Source: DAORHV01 sp964513925 (GTDB lineage Bacteria; Patescibacteriota; Gracilibacteria; Peribacterales; Peribacteraceae). Taken from it: a stretch of DNA of 64,000 nt. The stretch's first letter is position 1; each line of letters starts with the position of its first letter. Under the pieces are notes generated by a model. That model was not told where the DNA came from. It did not search any database and saw only the letters and a program-made list of their open reading frames with translations. The stretch is from NCBI GenBank assembly GCA_964513925.1, contig CAZENR010000002.1:47952-111951 (forward strand). Reading direction: 5' to 3'. The position numbers and the translations under genes are program-made. Positions 34,287-42,559 of the stretch are shown one piece after another.

Positions 34287-35663
34287 TTAGTGGAACAGGT
34301 GTTCGCGCACGTGGGGGTTGTCCCTGCGCCACAGCACGTTGTCGATGAAGTAGTGATGAATATTCACGAAGACGTAGAACGCAAAGAGGTAGAACGACGA
34401 GCCGAGTATAGTGCTGTTGTATACCAGCGGCGTTGGCAGCAGCTTGTTGCTAGCAAGAATGTCCAAGGCAGTGGGCGCAATGCTAAAGACCACGGCGCCA
34501 AGCAGCAGCATGTGTGTGAGAAAGCGCCAGAATTTCCACGCCGCACTTTTGCGTGACAGTCGTTGGAGGAAGAGAAGCGCCAACGCCAATCCGCCGGCAA
34601 ATACCAGCGTGCGCATCCATAATGTTGTCGATACGGTCATGATCATGCCGTATACGGCCACCATGCCTTCCTCCAAATTTCCGGTGGCGTGCAATGCGGC
34701 TCCCGCGGCAATGACCACTGCGGGTATGGCAAGAAACGCACCCGAGGCGCTGGCCAATATTCGCTTTGCAGAGACGGGGTTGGCCCCCAACGTTTCGTTG
34801 CCTTTGTAAGCCAAGACGAAGAGGAGATATTGCAACGAGTGGAATAGGGGCACGATCAACATAAACGACGGCGTGTTGTGCACCGGGGTGAACCAGACGT
34901 AAATCGAAAGGATGGCAGCCACAGCGGACAGCGGTGGCATTGGTTTGCGTTGTATGAGGCGCACGTACCACATGCCGCACATCGTGAGTGTGGTCACAAT
35001 GAATACAAGCGATAATGCTGTAATCACTGTGTCCGACAGTGCCAGGTGCGCGTACGGCATTCCGGCGAACAATTGCGTATCGCCATTGCGGTTTGCGGCT
35101 GCGTAGTTGAGGAGCCACAAGGAGTAGAGGGGCGCCAGAATGCACCAGCGTTCGAGCCGCGTGTAAAACACTTTTTTTACCGTCGAAAGCACAATGACGC
35201 AGCCAAAAATCTGTTTCACGTAATGCCAGCCCACAAAGAAGTACATGGCGTTTACCAGGTAGCCTAACTCTGCGGTCGTCGGCTGCAGCATGGCGTACCC
35301 CAGGTAGCCGATCAGCAGCAGCGGCACAATGATTCCAGCCCACCACAGCTTCAGTGTGAACCACGGATGCTTTGCATATAAGAAGAAGTCTTTCCCGGCA
35401 TCTGCGTAGAGCAGTTGGTACGATGCGGCAAAGTGTGGGTAGTTCACTAGAAATGCCGCGTAATACAGCGCTGCAGACAACGCGGACGTATCGGCCGTTT
35501 TGGGTACAGCCAACTTCAGTACCGCAAACAGCAGTAGCGATGCACCGCCCGCCATCAGCACGTCGGCTGCCGGTGAAACCAGTGAGCCCGGCTGTCGTAC
35601 AAACAGACCAAATAGCCGCCAGGACAACGTTGGGCGCACCTGCGGTATCGTGGGTGTATTCAT
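34287..35663 (-). CDS. Polytopic membrane protein, 458 aa
   Basis: About 11 transmembrane helices. Several His-containing helical motifs stand out: LVNYPHFAASYQLLY, FFVGWHYVKQIFG, VPLFHSLQYLLF and FVNIHHYFIDNVLWR. They look like conserved sites for a metal, heme or lipid-modifying active site. I recall similar uncharacterised proteins in other phyla but cannot name the family. TACTAT on the minus strand at 35672-35677 is eight nt before the ATG. Confidence 0.7.
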   Translation of the reverse strand: MNTPTIPQVRPTLSWRLFGLFVRQPGSLVSPAADVLMAGGASLLLFAVLKLAVPKTADTSALSAALYYAAFLVNYPHFAASYQLLYADAGKDFFLYAKHPWFTLKLWWAGIIVPLLLIGYLGYAMLQPTTAELGYLVNAMYFFVGWHYVKQIFGCVIVLSTVKKVFYTRLERWCILAPLYSLWLLNYAAANRNGDTQLFAGMPYAHLALSDTVITALSLVFIVTTLTMCGMWYVRLIQRKPMPPLSAVAAILSIYVWFTPVHNTPSFMLIVPLFHSLQYLLFVLAYKGNETLGANPVSAKRILASASGAFLAIPAVVIAAGAALHATGNLEEGMVAVYGMIMTVSTTLWMRTLVFAGGLALALLFLQRLSRKSAAWKFWRFLTHMLLLGAVVFSIAPTALDILASNKLLPTPLVYNSTILGSSFYLFAFYVFVNIHHYFIDNVLWRRDNPHVREHLFH

Positions 35664-35725
35664 CGTTTCGTATAGTACGCGCATTCCCCGTCGCGCGCAT
35701 CGCCGCAGGTTTGTATACTGCAGTC

Positions 35726-36241
35726 ATGAAGCATCATCTTGCCGTCTTGCGTTTTCTGTTACTGGCTGTCGCACTTGGCGCGGCATACGTGTTTTGGCTC
35801 AATACCGGATTCAGCATTCCCCGAGCGCTGGTGCAATTACGCGCCGCATCGCAGGTGATCATTGTTCTCTCGTTCACGTTCTTGTGTGCTGCTGCACCCC
35901 TGGCGCTCCCTGCGCAACGTAAAGTAGTGGATGGCGCGCTGGCTTCCGTGGTGCTCTTCTTCATAGCGGTCCACAGTTTGCCGCTCGTGGTACGCGCGGC
36001 AACCGGCGGTATTGCGGAGCTGGTTTCCAGGAGCGGCATGTCGCTTCCGGTGTTGCTGGCACATCACGCCTTCAACATGGTGCTTGTGCCGGCGTTGCTG
36101 TGGCTTGCGCTTTCGTCCGTGGTCTGTCGCGTTTCGAACCCAGCGCAACGCGTGAATACCTGGGCGTACTCCGCGGTCATCGTCCTTGCGCTTGCGGGCT
36201 TGGCGTACATCAGCCTCACGCCCACCTGGACCATTTTGTAG
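35726..36241 (+). CDS. Membrane protein, 171 aa
   Basis: Five predicted transmembrane helices and little soluble sequence; not recognised. TATACT at 35714-35719 ends six nt before the ATG, which sets the start and discards a longer frame. It is divergent from the 458-aa membrane protein and ends three bases before the stop of the aldo-keto reductase gene. Confidence 0.65.
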   Translation: MKHHLAVLRFLLLAVALGAAYVFWLNTGFSIPRALVQLRAASQVIIVLSFTFLCAAAPLALPAQRKVVDGALASVVLFFIAVHSLPLVVRAATGGIAELVSRSGMSLPVLLAHHAFNMVLVPALLWLALSSVVCRVSNPAQRVNTWAYSAVIVLALAGLAYISLTPTWTIL

Positions 36242-36243
36242 TC

Positions 36244-37284
36244 TTAGGCCACCAGGTTCGGCATGCGCTCGTGTAGCTCTTCAATGTCTTTCAGTACGTC
36301 TTTGCCCAGTCGTACGCGCATGCTTCCAATGTCTTCCTTGAGTTGATCAATAGTGGAAGCGCCGATAATCGTGCTGGTCACGAATTCCTGCTGATGGACG
36401 AATGCAAGCGCCAGTGTGGCCAGCGTCATGCCGTGTTTTTTGGCGATGTCCGCATACGCTTTTGCCGCTGCCACCGCAACCGGTGTCCGGTAGCGGGCCG
36501 CGAATTCCGGGTGCAACGTAAAGCGGCCCTGTGGTGGCAGATTGGCATCGAAATACCGTCCGCCAAGAATGCCGTAGCCCAGCGGCGAATACGCAAGCAG
36601 CCCCACGTGTTCGCGCATGGTCACTTCCGCCATGCCTGTTTCGTAATGGCGATTCAACAAATTGTACGCGTTTTGCACGCTTACGATGCGCGGATAACCC
36701 CGTTCTTTGGCGATGCGCAGGAACTCCATGGTTCCCCACGGCGTTTCGTTGGAGAGGCCGATATATTTCACTTTGCCTGCGCGTACCACCTCGTCCAGTG
36801 CCGACAGCGTTTCTTCTATCGGCACGGCGATGTCCTTGGCGTCGTGTCTGTACCCGCGCTGGCCGAACATCTGCACGTTGCGGTCGGGCCAGTGCAATTG
36901 GTACAGGTCTATCCAGTCTGTTTGCAGTTTGATGAGGCTGTCGTCCACGGCACGCACGATATTCTTGCGATCCAACTTCTGATCGCCGTCGCGAAGCAGC
37001 GAAAAACGGCTTGGTCCTGCGGCTTTCGTGGCTAGCACCACATCCTTTCGTTTTCCTGTTTTCTTGAACCATCGCCCTACGATCCGTTCCGTGTCACCGA
37101 TGAGTGTTGGGTTCACCGGAATCGGGTACATCTCGGCCGTGTCCCAGAAGTTCACTCCGTTGCCGAGCGCGTATTCCATCTGCACGAAGGCGTCGGCTTC
37201 CTTGACCTGCGCTCCATAGCTCATGGTGCCAAGGCAGATGCGACTGACGCGGATATCGGTGCCGCTGAGTACGGTGTATTGCAT
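36244..37284 (-). CDS. tas: Tas-like NADP(H)-dependent aldo-keto reductase
   Basis: A 346-aa cytosolic oxidoreductase closely following E. coli Tas: GLGTM-type start, FWDTAEMYP (catalytic Asp and Tyr), ATKAAGPSR (Lys), LYQLHWPDRNVQMFG (His), IGLSNETPWG, SVQNAYNLLNR and LLAYSPLGYG. It reduces aldehydes or ketones with NADPH; the physiological substrate is unknown. TAGCCT on the minus strand at 37291-37296, six nt upstream, marks a leaderless start. Confidence 0.9.
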   Translation of the reverse strand: MQYTVLSGTDIRVSRICLGTMSYGAQVKEADAFVQMEYALGNGVNFWDTAEMYPIPVNPTLIGDTERIVGRWFKKTGKRKDVVLATKAAGPSRFSLLRDGDQKLDRKNIVRAVDDSLIKLQTDWIDLYQLHWPDRNVQMFGQRGYRHDAKDIAVPIEETLSALDEVVRAGKVKYIGLSNETPWGTMEFLRIAKERGYPRIVSVQNAYNLLNRHYETGMAEVTMREHVGLLAYSPLGYGILGGRYFDANLPPQGRFTLHPEFAARYRTPVAVAAAKAYADIAKKHGMTLATLALAFVHQQEFVTSTIIGASTIDQLKEDIGSMRVRLGKDVLKDIEELHERMPNLVA

Positions 37285-37351
37285 GGCCGCAGGCTACCGT
37301 CCGTGCTTGCACTCGTCACGGTGTTTTTTGCACATCGGCTACACTGCGTTT

Positions 37352-39064
37352 ATGCAATGGCGATATGCGCGCGGGTTTGTGTGGCTGTTGCCGCTCTGTG
37401 CGGTGCTGGTTGTGTTTGTGACATGCATCCTCTTTCGCTGGCCGATGCTGGGCCATGACTACGAAGTGTTTTTCCGCTACCTTGCGGCCGGTCGCTGGCA
37501 CGCGGCTCATGCGGGCTTGTGGCCGCTTCGGTACGCGGCGCAACTGTGCGGCGGCCTGCCGCTGTACGGTCACCCGAACGATGTCTTCTACTCGCTGCCG
37601 CAACTGCTCTCATTGGTGTTCGATCCGTTGCAGGCGAGCATTGTTTCAGTGGTGTGTTTTCTCACTGCCGGCTATGTCGGATGGTACCGTTTCGGGCGCG
37701 ATGTGTTGGCCATGCAGCGCCACTGGTCTCACGTGTTGGCGCTGGTCATTTGCGCGCATGGTTTTCACCTGACACATGCACTCATAGGGCATCTGAACTT
37801 TTCGACCATGCCGCTTCTCGGCTGGCTGCTGTGGCTGGTGTGTGCTGGAGGCATGCGTTTGCCGATACGCTCGGCGGCGTTCGGACTGCTGTCCGCGCTG
37901 ATTCTGCATACCGCCGGAGCATTCACGCTCCTGTTTTTTGCCATGACGTTCGTGTTGTTTCTGCCGTGCTATGCGCTGCTACGGAGTCCGGCTGCGCCAT
38001 CGGTCGGCATCGTACTGCAGCATGCATTGTTCTGCGCTGGCGCCGCTACCGTACTTTGTGGATCGAAATTGATTGCCGTCGCTAGCCTCATGCGCACGTT
38101 TCCGCGCGTGTTGCCTATGAATACGTTTGCTGCATCGGTTGATCCGTTGCCCATTATCGCGGCATCGCTCTGGGCTGTGCCGCAACGTACCCGGTGGCTG
38201 CTCGGCGCGCCGTGGGGATTGCACGAAAACAGCCTGTTTCTGTCGCCGGTCACGCTGATCGGCATTGCCATCGGCGTCTCTATTCTGGTCAGGTGCACCT
38301 TGGATCGTGCCACACGCACCAAGGCAGTCTTGGCATGGGTATTGGTTGCGTTCATCGCCTGGTGCGCCGTGAATGTGGCAAGCGGGGGAGTGCTGGCCTC
38401 GTTGCTCAGGGGAGTGCCGCTGCTCTCCGCCGTCCGCGTCATGATGCGGTTGCTCTACCCGGCAACGCTGCTCATATGCATCGGCGCCGTGCTGGCATGC
38501 AATCATGTAGCCCGCACGCGCGCTTGGCTTGCCGCATGCGCCCTTGTCCTGACGGCGCTTTGCTTTCCGCTTGCGTACTTCCCGTACATCCATGAATTCG
38601 ACGTGCGTCCGCAGCCTGAGCAGGTTCTGCGCCAAGTATCCAGCGCCATATCATCGGGTGCGTTTTGGCAGCCGGTCAGTCGCGTCATCGACGGCGACAC
38701 CGATTTCAGCGGTAGCACCGGCGGCCAATGCAGCGGCGACGCGCTATTTCAGTCCGTTGGCTGGCAGCGCATACCGGTTCTGCGCATCGGCCCCGTTGAG
38801 CAGGTGGACAGCGATGGCAGAGTGAACATGGTCAACCCGTCGTGCTACGCATACGCACCGGCAAACGCTTGTCCGCCGGGCAGTAAAATCCGAGCCGAAG
38901 ATACGCAGAATTTGCATGCATTCCTGCATGGTAGGCCCACCGCATGGCTGGTATCGCCGGCACAGCAAGCGGCCGATGTGCTCACGTTGGCGGGACTTAC
39001 GCTGAGCTTGCTGATTTTGGCTCGGGTCGCATGGCGGTGGTGTATCGTGCGTATCCGATCGTAA
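37352..39064 (+). CDS. Polytopic membrane protein (GT-C glycosyltransferase-like)
   Basis: A 570-aa membrane protein with about 11-12 helices and a soluble C-terminal part before a last helix. The N-terminal loop with GHDYEVFFRYLAAGRWH and the next loop with GGLPLYGHPNDVFYSLPQL resemble GT-C or YfhO-like enzymes that use lipid-linked sugars. This is supported by the coupled GT2 gene directly downstream (TAATG overlap). TACACT at 37340-37345 is six nt before the ATG. A substrate cannot be given. Confidence 0.65.
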   Translation: MQWRYARGFVWLLPLCAVLVVFVTCILFRWPMLGHDYEVFFRYLAAGRWHAAHAGLWPLRYAAQLCGGLPLYGHPNDVFYSLPQLLSLVFDPLQASIVSVVCFLTAGYVGWYRFGRDVLAMQRHWSHVLALVICAHGFHLTHALIGHLNFSTMPLLGWLLWLVCAGGMRLPIRSAAFGLLSALILHTAGAFTLLFFAMTFVLFLPCYALLRSPAAPSVGIVLQHALFCAGAATVLCGSKLIAVASLMRTFPRVLPMNTFAASVDPLPIIAASLWAVPQRTRWLLGAPWGLHENSLFLSPVTLIGIAIGVSILVRCTLDRATRTKAVLAWVLVAFIAWCAVNVASGGVLASLLRGVPLLSAVRVMMRLLYPATLLICIGAVLACNHVARTRAWLAACALVLTALCFPLAYFPYIHEFDVRPQPEQVLRQVSSAISSGAFWQPVSRVIDGDTDFSGSTGGQCSGDALFQSVGWQRIPVLRIGPVEQVDSDGRVNMVNPSCYAYAPANACPPGSKIRAEDTQNLHAFLHGRPTAWLVSPAQQAADVLTLAGLTLSLLILARVAWRWCIVRIRS

Positions 39065-39768
39065 TGCCTGCACTCTCCGTCGTCATACCGGCATACAACG
39101 AAGAGGCGTCCATAGGCGCCATGCTTGGCGAATGCGTTGCCGCACTCGATGCCTGCGGCCAGTCGTACGATATCACCGTGGTCAACGATGGCAGCGCCGA
39201 TGGCACTGCCAAGGTTATAGACGAGTGGTCTTTACGCTGCCCTGGTCGTATAAAGCGCATCGATCACGATGCGAGAAAAGGCCTTTCCCAAGCCGTGGAA
39301 ACAGCTTTTATTTGCGGAGAAGGGGAGTGCGTACTTCTGCTGCATGCCGACGGCCAGTATCCGCCCGCGTCGGTTGTCGACTGCCTGCGGCTCATGCGCG
39401 AAACAGATATTGTCGTGTTCGTCCGACGAGAAAAATTCTACGGCCCTTGGCGGCGCTTGCTCTCGGCGGGGTACAGGTTGCTCCCGGCGCTGTTCTTTGG
39501 CGTGGATCTGCGCGATCCGGGCGGGGCAAAGTGCCTGCGCAGAGGCGTATTACAAAATATTCAGCCGTGTTCCAGCGGCGTGTTTCGGGACCCGGAGCGC
39601 ATCATACGCGCAGTCAAACGCGGGTATCGTGTCGCATTCCTTCCGGTGGATAGTCGCCAGCGCCATTCCGGAGTTGCCCAGGGCGGGCGCATGATGCTTG
39701 CTGCGCAATCTGTAGTCGATGTGTGTTGCTTGTGGTGGCAGACGGCGATTTGTGGCAAGCGATGGTAG
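39064..39768 (+). CDS. GT2 glycosyltransferase (dolichyl-phosphate-mannose synthase-like)
   Basis: A 234-aa family 2 glycosyltransferase: SVVIPAYNEEASIGAML, the VNDGSADGTA nucleotide-binding segment, and LLHADGQYPP (DxD-like metal site). It lacks C-terminal membrane helices. Such enzymes charge polyprenyl phosphate with a sugar for a GT-C partner, which fits the translationally coupled membrane protein upstream. Together they may glycosylate surface proteins. Confidence 0.85.
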   Translation: MPALSVVIPAYNEEASIGAMLGECVAALDACGQSYDITVVNDGSADGTAKVIDEWSLRCPGRIKRIDHDARKGLSQAVETAFICGEGECVLLLHADGQYPPASVVDCLRLMRETDIVVFVRREKFYGPWRRLLSAGYRLLPALFFGVDLRDPGGAKCLRRGVLQNIQPCSSGVFRDPERIIRAVKRGYRVAFLPVDSRQRHSGVAQGGRMMLAAQSVVDVCCLWWQTAICGKRW

Positions 39769-39877
39769 GCTTCCTCGATCTTGAATATCTTCGTTTTGCT
39801 CATCCTAAAGCCATAATACGACCGTAAGAACTTTCGATGTTTTTGCGGTGTATTCCCTGGCGGTTTTTGGTGTTTTT

Positions 39878-39886
39878 TGCTATAAT
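39878..39886 (+). promoter_or_regulatory. Extended -10 promoter of the polyglucan cluster
   Basis: TGCTATAAT matches an extended -10 (TGnTATAAT); no -35 is needed or seen. Transcription from about 39893 leaves an A-rich leader of about 33 nt before 39926. Confidence 0.65.
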
Positions 39887-39925
39887 AAAAAGATTTAAAA
39901 AAACCACAACAGAAACACAAAAATC

Positions 39926-41149
39926 ATGTCATTGCACTCACTCATGTTCGGATGGGAGTATCCGCCTGCGCACTGCGGGGGACTGGGTGTTGCATGCCAG
40001 GGAATTGTCCGGGGCCTGCTGCACCATGGCGCACGCGTGACATTGGTGTTGCCGCACGACAGAGCCGCGGAGGACGGCGTCGATATCGTCTACCCCCATA
40101 CGCAGCAATTAGCCAGTGCCGTGGTCAAGGTGCCTAGTTTGCTGCAGCCCTACGACTCCGCTGCAGCATACGCCGATCGTTTTTCCATCGTGGATGCGAA
40201 ACTGCGTATGGGGTCTGGCATATCGCAGCTGTACGGTTCCGACTTGGGTGCCGAGGTGGAGCGTTTCACTTCGCTTGCGGTCGACATGACCAAGCATGTG
40301 CAGCCGGACGTGGTGCATAGCCACGACTGGATGACCATCGAGGCGGGAGTTTGCGCCGCCAAACACCATGGCAAACCGCTGGTGGCACACGTGCATGCAA
40401 CCGAGCTGGACAGAACAGAGTTCCGTCCCAACACGTGGATTTACGATCGCGAGCGGCGCGGCCTGCTCCAGGCAGACCATGTGATTGCCGTCAGTGACTA
40501 CACTCGCAAACTGCTGGTGAGCGAATACGGACTGCGCTCGGAAAAGATCACCGTGCTGCATAACGGCACGTTCGATTCACCGTCATCTACCAAGCGGGCC
40601 ATAGATGTAGGTCCGCATCCACTGGTGCTGTTCCTGGGTCGTCTCACCGTGCAGAAGGGCGCGCACTACTTCCTGCAGGCAGCGCGTAAAGTATCCGCCC
40701 TGCGCCCGGACGCACGCTTCGTCGTGGCGGGGGACGGCTACCTGCTTCCAGAGCTTCTTACCCAAGCCTGCGAGCTGGGCTTGGCCGACCGAGTGGTCTT
40801 TGCCGGCAAGGTCAGCGGCAGCGAAGCACGCAAGCTGTATGCGAAGGCGGCGTGTTTCGTCATGCCTTCGGTATCCGAGCCGTTCGGGCTGGTGGCCTTG
40901 GAGGCCATTGCCCATGGTGCGCCGGTGGTGTTAAGCCGCCAGTCAGGCGCAGCCGAAGTCGTGCAAAACGCATTGCTCACCGATTTTTGGGACATAGATC
41001 GCATGACTGACTGCATTGTGACCCTGCTGCGCGAGTATCCGTTGGCCCAAGCCATGCGCTCGCAGACACCACATATCCTCGGAAACCTAACCTGGAAGCG
41101 CCAGGCAAGCAAAATCCTCTCATTGTATAAAAAAATTATTCGTTTTTAG
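39926..41149 (+). CDS. Glycogen-synthase-like glycosyltransferase (GT4/GT5)
   Basis: A 407-aa GT-B enzyme. The N-terminal GWEYPPAHCGGLGVACQGIVRGL loop is typical of starch/glycogen synthases. The C-terminal domain has LFLGRLTVQKG and the E-x7-E motif in SEPFGLVALEAIAHG. It probably adds glucose from ADP- or UDP-glucose to an alpha-glucan in the cytoplasm. It is shorter than classical GlgA (about 480 aa) and closer to GT4. It is the first gene of the cluster with GH57, GH15 and ROK kinase. Confidence 0.85.
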   Translation: MSLHSLMFGWEYPPAHCGGLGVACQGIVRGLLHHGARVTLVLPHDRAAEDGVDIVYPHTQQLASAVVKVPSLLQPYDSAAAYADRFSIVDAKLRMGSGISQLYGSDLGAEVERFTSLAVDMTKHVQPDVVHSHDWMTIEAGVCAAKHHGKPLVAHVHATELDRTEFRPNTWIYDRERRGLLQADHVIAVSDYTRKLLVSEYGLRSEKITVLHNGTFDSPSSTKRAIDVGPHPLVLFLGRLTVQKGAHYFLQAARKVSALRPDARFVVAGDGYLLPELLTQACELGLADRVVFAGKVSGSEARKLYAKAACFVMPSVSEPFGLVALEAIAHGAPVVLSRQSGAAEVVQNALLTDFWDIDRMTDCIVTLLREYPLAQAMRSQTPHILGNLTWKRQASKILSLYKKIIRF

Positions 41150-41164
41150 TCTCTATAACAAGCC

Positions 41165-42541
41165 ATGTCTAACAAAAACCCACCAAACATTTGCTTCTAC
41201 TTCCAAGTGCATCAGCCGTATCGCTTGAAAGACCTGCGTGTCACCGAAATTGGGTCCATGCACGGCGGCTATTTCGACGACCAGACCAATCGCGCCATTT
41301 TTCGTAAAGTGGCCGAAAAGTGCTACCTGCCGTCCAATGCGCTTATCGAGCGGATGGTGAAAGAACATCCGGGATTCACCGTGTCCTATTCGCTTTCGGG
41401 TGTGTTCTTAGATCAGTGTCGTGAATACGGGACCGATGTGCTGGAGTCTTTTCAGCGCCTTGCAAAAACGGGGCGCGTCGAATTTCTCGCTGAAACGTAC
41501 TACCACTCGCTCTCCAGCCTGCAATCTATCGGCGAATTTTGCGAGCAGGTGAAGAAGCATGCCGACACCATCGAGGACTTGTTCGGAGTACGGCCGCGAG
41601 TGTTCCGCAATACAGAGCTGGTGTACTGCAACGAGATTGCCGAAATCGTCCGTCTCCTGGGCTTCGACGGCATTCTGGCAGAAGGCGCCGATCATGTGCT
41701 CTGCGGCCGCAGTCCCAACGTGCCGTATTGCACCCCGTCATTCAGTCTTCCCGCGGCTACGCAAAAACTTATCCGCAAGTATCGCGTCCACTCGTCGCCT
41801 TCCAAGCGATTTCGGGTGCTCTTGAAAAACTACCGGCTTTCCGACGATGTAGCGTTCCGATTCAGCAATCGCAGTTGGCAGCATTGGCCCATGACGTCCG
41901 AGACATTCCTGGATTGGACTGCATTCGCCGATGGCCACAGCGTGAACTTGTTCATGGACTACGAAACCTTCGGCGAGCACCAGTGGGCGGAGACCGGCAT
42001 CTTCGAGTTCCTCGCCGCACTACCCGCCGGACTCCACGGACGCGGCATGCGTTCGCTTACCCCCAGCCAGACGTTGGCCAAGTGGGGCGACAAGCCGTGC
42101 GATGTACTGGATGCGCATGCGCATGTGTCTTGGGCCGACATGGAGCGCGATCTTTCCGCATGGCGCGGCAACCCGTTGCAGGAGGCCGCATTTGCCGGCG
42201 TGTATGCCTTGGAACGACTAGTGAAAGAGCGTAACGATCCGCAGCTGCTGGAAACCTGGCGCAAACTGCAAACGTCGGATCACTTCTATTATCTCTGCAC
42301 CAAGTTCTGGAGCGATGGAGACGTGCACAAGTACTTCAGTCCCTACGAATCTCCGTACGAGGCATATCGTCGCTACTCCCACGCGCTGGAAGACATGCGA
42401 CTCACCCTCGCTTCTTCGGCAGGGGTATCCGCAGTTGCGGTATCTGCACATCCTCGCAAGAAACGCGCCGGTGCGTCACGAGCCACTTCTGCTGCCAAAG
42501 CCGGTACCCGCCGCAAAACACGACGCCGCACTTCCAAGTAA
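41165..42541 (+). CDS. GH57 family glycoside hydrolase (alpha-amylase or branching type)
   Basis: A 458-aa GH57 enzyme: NICFYFQVHQPYRL start, catalytic nucleophile E151 (FRNTELVY) and acid D265 (LFMDYETFGEHQW). There is no signal peptide, so it acts on an intracellular alpha-glucan. The last 30 residues are a basic Lys/Arg/Ala tail absent from the family. It lies 15 nt after the glycosyltransferase gene. Whether it hydrolyses or branches cannot be told by eye. Confidence 0.9.
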   Translation: MSNKNPPNICFYFQVHQPYRLKDLRVTEIGSMHGGYFDDQTNRAIFRKVAEKCYLPSNALIERMVKEHPGFTVSYSLSGVFLDQCREYGTDVLESFQRLAKTGRVEFLAETYYHSLSSLQSIGEFCEQVKKHADTIEDLFGVRPRVFRNTELVYCNEIAEIVRLLGFDGILAEGADHVLCGRSPNVPYCTPSFSLPAATQKLIRKYRVHSSPSKRFRVLLKNYRLSDDVAFRFSNRSWQHWPMTSETFLDWTAFADGHSVNLFMDYETFGEHQWAETGIFEFLAALPAGLHGRGMRSLTPSQTLAKWGDKPCDVLDAHAHVSWADMERDLSAWRGNPLQEAAFAGVYALERLVKERNDPQLLETWRKLQTSDHFYYLCTKFWSDGDVHKYFSPYESPYEAYRRYSHALEDMRLTLASSAGVSAVAVSAHPRKKRAGASRATSAAKAGTRRKTRRRTSK

Positions 42542-42559
42542 TTTCCGTACCCCAGTCCC